The notes: generated by a model from the letters alone, not told the origin. DNA of 64,000 nucleotides from Helichrysum umbraculigerum (GCA_949592205.1 CATIUR010000013.1:1-64000); one strand, 5' to 3'; shown: positions 37,490 to 49,475, counted from the first letter of the stretch. Program-made: numbers and translations.

Positions 37490-38296
37490 CTAAAAGAAAT
37501 ACGGTAGACTCCAACCCACAAACATCCTAACAGCAACCATCAACACACATAAACCAACTGCAGCACCTATAGTCTCCAAACGACGCTCTAGTCGGATCAG
37601 ACGTGCTCTAGTAGTATCGGCAGACTCCCTGTCTACCTCAATATGCAACTCAGAAGTCGCAAGGCGTCCATATATCGCCAGCACATCATCGTCAAGACGA
37701 GAGGCGTCACTGCGCATAACTCGGAGGGCAGACTGCGTACCAAAATGAAATCCCAGCAAGGTACGAATAACGGCGACCACAGTAGGGACCGTAAGCTCCA
37801 GAGGCTCCTCGGTCAAATGTAGAGATGTAGGTGTGTGAGATGACTCCCCAGTCTCATAGGTGGAAGGAATCCTCTCAATGATCCTCCAATGGCGTAAAAT
37901 GCGTGGCATCCAGTCCAGATGCGGAACCCTAGCTCTCGGTGTCTGCTGATCACAGCGGATCTCTCGCTCCTCAACCATCGGCTCCTTGCCGCGAGATGAT
38001 GAGGGTCCTATGGGGAAATCCCTGACACACGACAGCGGTATCCTCCTAGGTGTAGGCCGATAAGAAGGCTCTCCAATAAGGTGGCGTCTAGACATAGACA
38101 TAGATCCTAACATATGGGTAGCAGGATCAGTGGATGGTAATGGTGGAGTGGCTATCGAACCATCTGAAGTATCTCTAGGAAATGTAGGCGGGTAAACCTC
38201 CTCAGACACTACTGTAGGAATCCCATCGTATGGTCCCTCCATGGGATCCTCCTCAGTATCAGAATCAGTGATGTGAATAGGTGCGTGTCTCGACAT
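37490..38296 (-). CDS. Extra ORF between primer site and gag in Tekay-B, with C-terminal hydrophobic segment
   Basis: This intact 268-residue ORF on the element's sense strand lies 136 bases after the primer site and 377 bases before gag. Residues 1-130 are Ser/Pro/Thr-rich and acidic near the start (DSDTEEDP), likely disordered. Residues about 195-240 form a charged helix (ERRLETIG at its end). Residues about 241-268 are strongly hydrophobic (AAVGLCVLMVAV), like a membrane anchor, ending with aromatic residues. There is no similarity by eye to the Tekay-A ORF at 8-493. I recognise no family. It is unbroken while gag-pol has three stops. Confidence 0.6.
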   Translation of the reverse strand: MSRHAPIHITDSDTEEDPMEGPYDGIPTVVSEEVYPPTFPRDTSDGSIATPPLPSTDPATHMLGSMSMSRRHLIGEPSYRPTPRRIPLSCVRDFPIGPSSSRGKEPMVEEREIRCDQQTPRARVPHLDWMPRILRHWRIIERIPSTYETGESSHTPTSLHLTEEPLELTVPTVVAVIRTLLGFHFGTQSALRVMRSDASRLDDDVLAIYGRLATSELHIEVDRESADTTRARLIRLERRLETIGAAVGLCVLMVAVRMFVGWSLPYFF

Positions 38297-38431
38297 GCCT
38301 AGTCAAAGAAACGTGTGTGACGTGTCAGACGTATGCAACAGTATGAATGCTGAAATGTGTTAGCCAAGGCTATAGTCTAGGTCTCTAAGGTTTTCAGTCA
38401 CTTAAAGACTTCTAGTTCTCTATAACCAATA

Positions 38432-38443
38432 GCTCTGATACCA
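38432..38443 (-). other. tRNA primer binding site of Tekay-B (initiator Met type)
   Basis: The minus strand reads TGGTATCAGAGC five bases inside the 5' LTR, which is the usual plant primer site complementary to the 3' end of initiator tRNA-Met. Confidence 0.92.
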
Positions 38444-38448
38444 ATCTC

Positions 38449-41400
38449 TGTCACACCCCCAAATCGGTAATCGTGTTTATTAACAGTTTAGCGGAAGCTC
38501 TTAGTTAATTAGCGGAAGCATTTTAATATTTGTTAAGCGTCGGGGGCGGACAGATTCGATAGTGCATTCATTGTATCAGAGTATATGATCATACAGAACA
38601 TAATATATTTAAGATGCCATAAGTTTAAAGTTATTACAAAAGATACGACTTTGTAACGTCGTACATAAGTAGGGTTGTCAAAGACAACTTAAGTATTTGA
38701 AAATACATATTTATAAAAGAGGGATTTCATAAGTATAACCAATGGAATTGATAATACAAAGGAAATCCAAGTGTCCCAAAAGTGGCATCATAAATAGTCA
38801 GGTTGCCTACGTCCTTTATGCATGCAGGAGTACCTGAGTCCTAATTCCCTGAAAAACATAATAAACTGTCAACATTGAATGTTGAGTGAATTCACAGGTT
38901 TTAGTTTTATATAAATCATTCATGTACGCAAACATAATATTTATATGTAAAGTAGGAAACACAAGTGTTCTAATTAAAGAAAACATTTCCTATAATTAGT
39001 AAGAATGTCATTCTTACTACAATAATAACTGTGTAGGAAACACAAGTTTAATCATAAACATTTCCTAATAAATAGTAGCAGGATATACAGGTTTATCAAA
39101 TAAGTAAACATATCCATTACAATAGTTAAGGAAAATCAGGTTCAGCAATCAAGCAAACATTTTCCAACAGATAGTTAACAGGAACTCAAGTTTAACAATA
39201 AGGTAAACATTCCAGAATAGTTATTGCAGGAAACACAAGTTTAACATTTAAGTAAACATTTCCTATAAATAGTTGTTTTTGTGGGAAACCAAGTTTAACC
39301 CATTTAAGGTAAACGTTTCCTAAAAATAATATCTCAAAGGAACACCTGTCCTATTAGTCATCACAGGGAATACCCTTCCCAAATCAAGTTGTTGTTTAGT
39401 TGTTTAGTTGTAAATGTGTGGGAAATATAGACTATAATCCCTCCAAGGTGAGCTAAACCTTTAGAGTTAAAGTAACGACACTAGTACTATAACCAAACCA
39501 CGACTAGTTGTTTTGTTGTTGCCTCAGTAACATCTTAAGTATACACTCCTCGTTACGACTATCGTCGATGTGGTTGGAATGACCAACGAGTAATATCCTG
39601 GGAGGGTTGTCAAATCGATAGTACTATCTGTATACTCAGTGGCTAGAGTCACCTAGCTAATGGTTATAGGTTGCAAGCACTGGGACTTTATGTGCACTAC
39701 AACTACCTCGCGTAAACCTAGGATCGTACCAAGATCTGTTGTCTTATTCCCAAAATGTAGTGAAAACGTATCATATAATTAGTTCGAGTTAAATCAATAT
39801 GAAAACATTTTATTGAAATAGTTCAAGTTCAACAATATAATATGAACACCTTTCATATTAACAATCCAATTTTAATAGCATGAAAATGATCATGTTAATC
39901 AGTTCACATAATAGCATGCAGCGCAATACAATAAAGCATATAGCATGTTATCACATTGTACTATGTTTTCCACCCCTGGTTTTAAAAGCATTTAAAACAA
40001 TAAAAGTCAGGGGCTGTGAACTCACGGTTTTGCAAGTCTTCAGCACAAATAGATAGCTAGCAAATAATCCCAACGCGTCCTCAAATACCTAGACGCAAAT
40101 AATAATACTTGTATAAGTATGTGGATTATTTGTTAAGTTGAAAAGTTTATAATATTTCAGTTGCTGGTGAGGTTTGCGTTTCAATTAGTCGTTAAGTTCA
40201 AGTATGTATATTTATATACATTTTAGTTGAATATATATATTCTAATATATATATTAGTTGTCGTCGTTGTTAATGTCTATATATACATATATTATAAATG
40301 TCGCGTGTATGTATATATACATAGTTATAAATGTAGTTGTCGTTGTTGTCGATTATGTTTTCAAAACATAATTATCATTGTTTATCAAAATAACTTTGTT
40401 TGTTATAAAATATATCTCGTTTTTGTTTATCGTATATAGTTTGTACTAGATAATTAAATCGTTCCATTTCATACGTCTCGTTATATTTATATTGTCCGTT
40501 CGTTTGCATATATATGTTTTGTAATTATTTCGAAGTTTTGTCACGTTCTAAATGTCCGTAATAAATTATGTCTCATAGTCGTGTCCATATTATTACAAGG
40601 TCTCATGGCGTAGCAATTTGTACCATTTGTCGTATAATAATTAATATAAGTCGCGTACCATTTATTTGTTTGTACATTATATTACAAATGCAAAAGTCAA
40701 CAGCTGGACCAGTGGGGGAATCCGCCGGATTCCGGTGAATCCGCCTGATTCGGGCCAAATTAGGGGAATACGCCGGATTCACATGAATCCGCCGTATTCG
40801 TTTCAATTGTGGGGAATCCGCCGGATTCACATGAATCCGCCGGATTCATGTATGTCTTTTATTCGTTCATCGTTTTAGTCAAGGTTTGTATGCGGTCGAA
40901 GGTGGGAATACGCCGTATTCATCTGAGTTTAGGCTGGGAATCCGCCGGATTCGATTGAATCCGCCGGATTCAAGGGTTTTGCAGGTTCTGTTCGTTCTCT
41001 GTTACAACAATTACATACGGTTTTTGTTTTTATATCCGTTTTTAACATGATCAAACATCATATTATGGTATATAAATGCATTATAACAAGTTTTTAACAT
41101 TTTATAACAACAATCATCAACAATTATAATAATTTGAAGAAATTATATAAATGAAGAAAAATAGAGAGATTTCCTCACAATGATGTTAGGAAGAAGATGA
41201 TGATGATTCTGAGATGTTGATGATGATTACGAACGAAGATAATGATAATGATCAAGAACCCATTTTGTTTGTGTTTGATTTTGTGAGTTTAAAAGGTTGA
41301 AGATGATGAAGATGAAGGTGGAGTTGCTGCTGCTTGTTTGCTGCCTCTGCTCTTGTTGTTTGAAGATCACAGAGAACCAAAGAAAGAAATCAGTGTTTGT

Positions 41401-42288
41401 AATGTGTGTGTGTAATTTTTGAAGATCAAAATTATAGGTAGGATGTATTATTGGAGATGGCAAATTTCAAATGGGAGTATGGAGCGAACAAAATCTGTCG
41501 CCAGATATTTTTGTTTGTGCAATATTGGTAGTTTTTAGCCCGTTAATTTCGTATACGGGTATAATTTGTGGTACTTTATGTATAATAAAATTTTGCGTTA
41601 TGCTTCTCTATATCTCAGATTTAGAACTTTGAAATCGAAATGAGAAATACTTTGTTACAAGTATAATTAAAATTAATCACAGTAAAAGTACTGTATAGGT
41701 AAAACGCGTGCCAGATTTCAGTCAAATTTGGTAATCATATTTTGAGGTAATGTTCTATACATTAAAACAGTAACTTACGAAATAATACTTTTATTATTTG
41801 GAACCTCTAGGCGCGTTTTAAAATTATTTCTGTTCGTATTACGCGTGACAAAAGTCGTCTAAATGTTTCGTTTTCTTTTCGTTGTAATACTTTTATATAA
41901 TAATTTCAACATAAAAATTATTCAAAAGTATTTTCGAAGTTCATTTTGGAACTTTATTATTCGCGATTTAATACGTTTATTATAAAACGTATATTTTATT
42001 ATATTATTTCAATAATATAATTATATAATAGTTGTAATTAATAATATTCGAATTATTAATTATTTTGTATCACCAATGTTATTACATTCTATTCGTAGAG
42101 TTCGATATATTTATTTCGTACGTAATTATATATATACACATATAACTAATATCAAATATATCACATAACACATAGTAAGTTTATCAAAACTTAACACATA
42201 AATTGTTTTGAATTCACTAGTCAGGGAATTACTCTAGGTAATGCATGAAATTAGGTTAAGTAAATACCCTAATTGAAGGATTGTCACA
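38449..42288 (-). repeat. Tekay-B 5' LTR (right on the plus strand), 3840 bp
   Basis: It is nearly identical to 28668-32509. Differences include single bases and the repeat content of the palindrome array. It would carry the promoter of the element. Confidence 0.96.
40718..40971 (-). repeat. Palindrome array in the Tekay-B 5' LTR
   Basis: Counterpart of 30937-31190. The third pair here has no extra third palindrome, but the last unit (40938) has gained a partner at 40957 with a 4-nt spacer (GATT). The second palindrome carries one substitution. Nine palindromes in total. Confidence 0.9.
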
Positions 42289-42375
42289 AATACCATTCAA
42301 TCTTAATTTGAAATGATTGGCTAGGATTTCTTCTCCCTCTTCTCCCTAAAATTTATCTTCTTTTTATATCCCTTA

Positions 42376-42412
<37 letters not shown>

Positions 42413-43141
42413 GAGGATCCAAGGGGAAGTAGAGATCTAGGGGGAAGGGGGAAGTGAGTTTTGCACCGTCCGATCTGCTTCTATTTGGAATTCCAGCGCT
42501 GGTTCTCTCTGTTTTATGGTTTCATTCATATTACAGGGACATGGGTATAATAGTCATTCTATGTTAATTTTTCTTAACATAATTACATTTATTGTTATTA
42601 TTTAAACACGACATCAAATATCCGTATTTCATAATTGGTACTGCGTAAACCTATTTCGATTTATATCTCATTCGCGATCTATCAATTCGTTCCACTAATT
42701 TCAATTTTCTTCCAAATTCGTTACATACTGAGTTAGTAATTGTGATTCCGATTGTTACTAATTCATATTTTTCCTTAATTTCACTTTCTTCTGTTCTATT
42801 CATTCAGTTTTGATTATAGATACTAATTGATATTTTATTAATTTGTGTCTGTATTTAGGTTACAGATAAGTTATGCGTTTTGTTTTTTAGGTTTTATCTT
42901 TGTAATCGTGTGTTTGCAACTATTATCTAGTTCCAATGTTTCGTTTTAATTGAATTCAGATGTTTCTCATGATATCTGTGAGCTATAATAAAAGTAATTT
43001 ATAAATTTTGCAACTTACTTGTTCAAGATACTGGTCTCAATTTTTTTTAATATTACCTATGATGAATGTTATCTATTATCATATTTTTGTGTATGTAATT
43101 AATGTGTGGATGTTTAAAATGATGTTTTTGTAGCTTCAGTG

Positions 43142-43419
43142 ATGTCTTCTATTTCCAATCTACATTTGGAATCGAATTCATACGTTCAGGTACTTCTTCT
43201 ACTGGTAATTTCTTCTGAGACCGGCAACTTCCTATAGAATGATTTATTCAATTTTCAAATTCTTGTTCGAATTCGAATTGGTGTGAACGTTCAAAACTTA
43301 ATGTTATGTTGTTTACATATATAGATTATTGTGTGCAGGATCAGCTTTTAACCAAGGCTCATGCAGCACCAGGTGGTCGGTCGTCCTTGGGTTACTTGTT
43401 TGGTGATGGTAGCAACTGA
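43142..43419 (+). CDS. Two-exon mini-ORF with a SPIRAL1-like motif (42 residues)
   Basis: Exon 43142-43189 (16 codons, starting MSSISNLHL) ends CAG|GTACTT. Exon 43339-43419 begins after TGTGCAG and is in frame; it encodes AHAAPGGRSSLGYLFGDG and a stop. The GG-x-SSLGYLFG stretch resembles the conserved motif of SPIRAL1-like microtubule proteins, but the rest is not SPIRAL1. A TAG/CAG acceptor just before the ATG suggests a leader intron as well. It could be a captured gene fragment or a small real gene. The splice model is my own reading; expression is unknown. Confidence 0.4.
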
Positions 43420-44302
43420 TCGATGTCGTTAATTGAGGAAGATAAGCAAATAAGTGTTATTTAATGTCAATGTAGACCCTGGCCATGGTTTAAAGTTAAA
43501 CTAGTCATGCCCTCCATTTCCTGGTACTTGTTGCTGTTGACTTCAGATTTATAATACGTTTGTTGATTATTTCAATTATTTCAATTTTGCACATCTCATG
43601 GTGTCTCTAAATTCAATGTCTTTTTGTTAATGATATTTAACATGTGTGTTGAACTAATTCAGTCCCGCTCGAGCAACGTAGTTGCATTTCATAACAATTT
43701 TGGTAAAACAAAACCTCACGGCCAATGAACCGGATAAAAGGGCTCAACGAATAAGGTGTAAAAATTGCTCAGTGTCACAGTAATAACTAGGTGATAAACT
43801 TGATAAGAAAATAGAAGTCTAAACTGTCGTCCTACATTTTTTTTGTTAAGATGCAAGCCGAGTCCATTCCTTGTTGTGGGTTTGGGATTTGTTGTCATGG
43901 GTCAAGACAAGACAACAGTGTGAATGATCGGTGCCCATTTGTTTCTAGCAACCAAGGATCCCATACAAGCCCAACATGGAGACTGCAAGCAGATTAGAGA
44001 CTTTTGGTGTTTATTTACCGACCATGACTGGTGCAATTCCATTGATCACCTAGAAAAGTGAAACTTTGGTTAAATCATGTTCGTTCGGGTGGATAAAAAT
44101 TTGTAATTTACTCCCCATAACATGCAATTGGTAGCAAACCTTATAAACTAGACATGCTCGATTTCTACAAAAGAATCATAATTGTTGTATCGAAGGATTC
44201 AACAGACAATGTTGATCTACAAACATGGGTTGTAATTAACAATTTCCAACCACAAAGATTTGATAAGGTGGAGAAATTTCATTATATTTAGCTCATCTCA
44301 TG

Positions 44303-45252
44303 CAGTGGCGAATCTAGGATAGATCTTCAGGTGGGTCGACTTTTACCTGAGGCGAATGAATTCGCAAATCGGATGGGTTGGTAACGGGTCGGTGGTAATC
44401 AAATAGGTTGGGAATTGGGTCGGGTCGGGTTATGTCAGATGCATTTGATTAGTAAATCCTTGGATGCATTTGATACCATTGTGATCAGATGGTATCAAAT
44501 GCACTTGAAATGTCACTTGAGCTAAAAAAAACCCATAAAACCAACTAATATCATGTTAACTTAATTAGATTAATCATATACTTACATCGAAATGATCGAT
44601 TGTCTCATATGAATCGAACATTTACAAAATCATACGGAGTAGTTATTTATATAGGATAGGATATGTAGTTAATTGATCTAGTGTTTTATTTAGGATTTCT
44701 AGCTTATAATATCTTAACATTTTAACTCGAATTGAAGAAAACAATTTATTTAAGCAAAATTTTAAACCTTTAAAGAACGTTTAAACTAAAATATATGTTT
44801 AACAGAATATAAAATACAAATTATGTACTTGTGGTTTACACTCCAAAATCGGTGTGGTGTTAACTTAAAGATATTATCGAATTGGGCCCAGAGTATTAAA
44901 TATAGAAGCCCAAAATACATGGCCCAGAGTATTAAATATAGAAGTCCAAAATAAATGGCCCAGAGTATTAAACATTACAACCTAACATTTGATGTATTTG
45001 TCCAGCAGACTTCGTCTTCTTCAATTTCTCTGGTCAAAAGGCAGCCATAGCCATGAATAACAATACAGTGATGTTTGATTTAAATAACACATCAGAGTTC
45101 TCATCTCCTTCAAATCCAAATCCAGAAACTAACATGGGTCAAAGCATAATAATTAGGTGGGTCATTGCAAAAATACTTTATATTCTACAAATCAGTTTGA
45201 AATCTAAGGTGGGTCAAGTGACCCTCCTTGGCTTGCTGTAGATTCGCCCTTG
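44303..45252. mobile_element. Non-autonomous hAT element, 950 bp, with a captured gene 5' end
   Basis: ATCTCATG is duplicated on both sides (44295-44302 and 45253-45260). The inverted ends are CAGTGGCGAATCTAGGAT and TGTAGATTCGCCCTTG. Inside are three tandem copies of a unit of about 36 bp (44887-44984, core GGCCCAGAGTATTAAA) and then a 5'-UTR-like stretch with a short ORF start. Confidence 0.93.
45053..45124 (+). pseudogene. Fragment of an unidentified gene start inside the hAT element
   Basis: After a UTR-like CT-rich sequence an ATG opens MNNNTVMFDLNN, Asn/Ser/Pro-rich. The frame runs on into element sequence with no recognisable domain. It is probably a captured first exon. No family is recognised. 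Confidence 0.35.
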
Positions 45253-45889
45253 ATCTCATGCACATAATCACCGACGCATATGAAAGCTCGGTATAAGGAA
45301 GTTTCAGAAACCCACGAAAGAATGTTAAGTGCCTTATGGCTTCAAGTTCATACAAGTAAACAAGTGGATAAACCAAATAACTAAGTGTATAGATTCTAGA
45401 ACATGGTAAAGAACACTACAAATATATAAATGGGTTGAAGATACCATGGTTGGGATTTGAATTGGTAGTGTCTTCAGCTGCAATCAATGTATTCATCATG
45501 TCTTCAGCTGCAGCTGATGTATTCATCCTGTTGATTTCCAAAGACGACTATCTACTTCCTAATATCTGCACATTATTTTCACGATAATAATTATGAGTCA
45601 CAAGTCCAACATTATACGGTCTGTGTTGCGCCATAAACCATTCACCATTCTAGATGGCATAGCTCAAAACTTATGATGCCAGTCGAATTAAATTCAAGAT
45701 TCCATACTGGATCCATGTTTGTATAAGAGTGTCCATTGTGGTCAATGTTTGTAATGACACTAATTTGAACGATGATCTCATAGAGAGAATTTGTGGACTC
45801 TAAAAAAGATGTAATGAAATTTGCAAAAGCTTTCTTTTGAGATATCCCATATTACTTGTGATATTACCTATTCGACAACACGATTTCGA

Positions 45890-47583
45890 AAGAACATGTA
45901 AATGAAAATTCCTCAACACGATTTCTAGTGAATGTTAGATTATAAATGTTTTTCTTACAATGCTTTTCGATGAATGTTAACTTTTTAGTCTTATTATGTT
46001 GGGTTCCTCCGTGTTTTGTATAGTAACTAACTACTAAATTTTTAATAAGATTTCCGATGAATATTAGATTTTTCTTACAACGCTTTCGAATGAGTGTTAA
46101 CTTTTTATGACTTATTATGTTAAGTTTTTCTATGAGTTTTATACCGTTACTAGCTACTACGTTTTAACATGATTTATAGTGAACGTTATCTTTTATAAAT
46201 GTATTTTAGAAATATTTCTTATGGTGATTATTAACTTATAAGTCTTATTATTAATAAATGGTAACATTCATTTAGATGAATATTAAGTGATAACATTCAT
46301 TCTGCTGCATTTTTGAATTATAACAAAGTGTTTGTTGGATCTACAGTATCATCACATTCTTTGGTTCTGTATGTTTCTTGATGAAATTTATTATAAAGTA
46401 TCGAGGTCTTGTCTGGACTTAGAAGAGGTGTTTGTGTATAGCGGTTTTTCTTTATTACTATGAATATAATTCAAGTTACTTTTTATTTGAATTTGAATAC
46501 AGTGAGTGAATAGAGATTGTATAATTTGTAACTATGAATGTTATTCAAGTCACTTTCTAACTAGATATTTGTTCTTATTGATATTTAGTGATGACATTCA
46601 TTTTGACTAATATTAAATGATATCATCCTTTGAATTGTCATAATTTTATTCCAATTGTTCAACTTAACATTCATTTTGAAGAATATTAATTGTAAATATC
46701 CACCTTGATGAATATTATGTGATATCATTCATTGATAAATGTTATAGTTCAATTTTAGTGGTTAACGTTCATTTTGATGAATATTAAGTGATAACATTCA
46801 TTGATAACGAATACTAAGTAATAACATTTACTAATATCGACCTTTAAGTAATAACATTCACCTAGATGAATATTAACTGATATCATACATTGATAAATGT
46901 TATAATTTACTTTTAGTTGTTATAACGTCTATTTTGACAAATATTAAGTGAAAAATTATTTTTCATGTATATTAAATGATAACATCCATTGATAACAAAT
47001 AATAAGTAATAACATTTATTGACAACGAACGTTAAGTGATAACATTCATCTGGATGAATATTAAGTGATATCATTCATTGCTAAATGTTATAGTTTACTT
47101 TCGATTGTTATAATTTTACTGATGAATATATAACATTGATTTACATGTATATAAAGTGATAATTTTCATTGATACCGAATATTAATTAATAACATTAGTT
47201 GTTAACGAGCATTAAGTGATAACATTCATTGATAGACGTTATAATTTAATTTCTGAAGTTATAATGTTCATTTTAATTAATATTAAATGATAACATTCAT
47301 TGATAACGGATGTTAAGTAACAACACACATTGATAATGAACATAAAGTAATAACATTCATTTAGATGAATATTAAGTGATAACATTTATTAATAAACTTA
47401 TGAATTTAATATCAGCTGTTATAACTTTCATTTTGATAGATATTCATTGATAAAATTATTTTACATGTATACTAAGTGATGACATTCATTTTGACTAATA
47501 TTAAAATGTTAAGATTCATTTGCATGTATATTAAGTGATAACATAGATAGTTTACGATAACATTTATCATATATATACACTGA
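45890..47583. repeat. Degenerate ATTCAT/ATGAAT palindrome field, left part
   Basis: Dozens of variants of AACATTCATTTTGATGAATATTAAGTGATAAC are strung together with no fixed period. Very AT-rich, no coding content. Confidence 0.8.
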
Positions 47584-47644
<61 letters not shown>

Positions 47645-47689
47645 GGGAGGGTTCAAGAGGGAATCATTTTTTTTGGCAAGGAGGGAAGT

Positions 47690-48760
47690 GTAATATTCAT
47701 CACAGAGCATCTTAACTTCGCCAATACATATATAAAAAATAAAATTAATTTTACTCGTATATATTAATCAAAATCGATGCTATAAAGAATATATTCACAT
47801 ATGCAATTCAATTTTAATTCATAACATTAGTTTATGCATATTTATTTAATAAAACGTTAATATTCATCGTGGTGAATGTTAACTTAACATTCATCACGAT
47901 GAATGTTAAAAGATAAACATCAATTTAAATTTAACATTCATCGTGATGAATGTTAACTTAACATTTACCACGAAGAATATTAACGATTTTGGATATAAAA
48001 TTTATCGATTGATGTTATAGCCTGCAAAAAGAATTTATCATGGAAGCTTAACATTCATAGCATCGATTCTGATCAACATTTATTAATTTTCACTTTTTAT
48101 GATGAACATTATGGTGACATCATTCGTTGATAAATGTTAACATTTAGTTTCAGTTATTATAACGTTTATATTGATGAATATTAATTGATGACGTTCATTT
48201 ACATGTATATTAAGCAATAACACTTGTTGATAACGAACATTAAATAATAACATTCATCAAAGTGACTAAAACATTCATCATAGCGTATAATATACTTCCA
48301 CTAAATACAATTCTATTAATATTCATCTTAGTGAATAATACTCATCCACTTAATATAATCGAATTAAAATTCATCGAAGTGAATAATATACTTCTACTAA
48401 ATACAATTCTATTGATATTCATCTTAGTCAATAATACTCATCCACTTAATATAATCGAATTAAAATTCATCGAAGTGAATAATATACTTCCACTAAATAT
48501 AAATGAGTTAATATTCATATCAGTGTATAATACTCATCCACATAATATAATTGAAGTAAAAACTCATCAAAGTGAATAATATAGTTCTAATAGATATAAT
48601 TCAATTAATATTCATCTCAATGAATAATATTCATAATTGGATTAAAATTCATGGTAGTAAATAATATACTTTCACCAAATAGAAATCTGTTAACATTCAT
48701 CAGAGTGAATAATATTCATCCACTCAATATAATTCACCCTCATCAAGCTCTCCATCCTCC
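47690..48760. repeat. ATTCAT/ATGAAT palindrome field, right part
   Basis: It continues the theme of 45890-47583 on the other side of the TA tract, with the perfect palindrome TTAACATTCATC-GT-GATGAATGTTAA near 47936 and later a 60-bp-scale repeat around ATTCATCGAAGTGAATAATA. The 105-codon ORF at 48262-48579 is only this repeat translated. Confidence 0.8.
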
Positions 48761-48763
48761 AGA

Positions 48764-49055
48764 TCATCATTGTCTTCTGTAACATATATGCAGTGTTCAC
48801 TATTATCAAATAACATAAATCAAAGCGAATATAACATTCATCATAGCGAATAATATACTTACACTAAATACAATTCTAGTAATATTCATCTTAGTGAATA
48901 ATACTCATCCACTTAATATAATCGAATTAAAATTCATCGAAGTGAATAATATACAACCACAAATCTCTATTCATTTCAATACTAAATTTTACAACCACAA
49001 ATCTCAAAACTCGGAATTATAAATGTATATATATTAAATAAATAGAAGATTTTTA
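48764..49055 (+). repeat. Direct repeat flanking the pseudogene, copy 1
   Basis: It is about 97% identical by eye to 51381-51671, from TCATCATTGTCTTCTGT to TAGAAGATTTTTA. The two copies bracket the UBR7-like pseudogene. Confidence 0.9.
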
Positions 49056-49475
49056 CCCAAAAAACCTGTCAAATATGTTAAAAGAAAAAATAAACAATAA
49101 CAGCACAAGAACATCTAGGATTTGTTGTAATATGTAAAATTACAATTCTGTCACACTTGGCATATCTTGTTGAGAGAATGCTCATTGTTGCACATACTTC
49201 TTTCTTATTTTGCATTTTAGTTACAACAATGGTTTGAATCAAAAGCCGCATACAACGGTTCAAAAGGTTGATCAATAGAAAACTAAAATTCCAACTTTTA
49301 ATTTCATATCCAAAACAAACTTAAGTATCAACTCCATAACTTGTCAATCTAACTTCAAGAGTCAAGCTGCAACATATTTTATACTTAAGTGACCTAATAT
49401 CCGATCACTATATTGTCTAAAAGAACAAACGACATTACTTACACAAATTGATGTTTCAAAATAGAGAGAACTAAC

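Larger units (their letters stand above)
28668..42288 (-). mobile_element. Complete Tekay-like Ty3/gypsy chromovirus (Tekay-B), 13.6 kb
   Basis: AATAC duplications (28663-28667 and 42289-42293) flank two LTRs of about 3.84 kb (28668-32509 and 38449-42288). Read on the minus strand, the order is 5' LTR, primer site, extra ORF, gag-pol with chromodomain, purine tract, 3' LTR. The LTRs are nearly identical by eye (I noted about twenty substitutions, not exhaustively, plus repeat-unit changes), so insertion is recent. Three nonsense codons interrupt gag-pol. Internal region is about 5.9 kb. Confidence 0.96.
24421..42378. mobile_element. (TA)n-bounded transposon split by nested insertions
   Basis: The left end after (TA)n (24367-24419) reads ATTGGGATCTATGGAGAAGG and on. 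The right end before (TA)n (42379-42408), read on the minus strand, shares GGGAT, AGAAG, AAATTTTA and GGAGAAGAAAT in the same order. With the solo LTR and Tekay-B removed, about 1.8 kb remains. Rice Micron elements also sit between TA microsatellites, so this may be a similar type. The pairing of the two ends is an inference from partial similarity. Confidence 0.5.
42409..47583. mobile_element. (TA)n-bounded, probably transposon-derived block
   Basis: After (TA)n (42379-42408) the sequence opens GTGAGAGGATCCAAGGGG, resembling the ends at 47645 and 52342. It contains a two-exon mini-ORF (43142-43419), a hAT insertion (44303-45252) and ATTCAT/ATGAAT repeats. The right end is not certain: it may be near 47583 or the shared end at 52342. 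Confidence 0.45.

Noticed and set aside
48262..48579. 105-codon ORF
   Set aside because: It is a translated AT-rich repeat with internal duplication, no start context and no homology.
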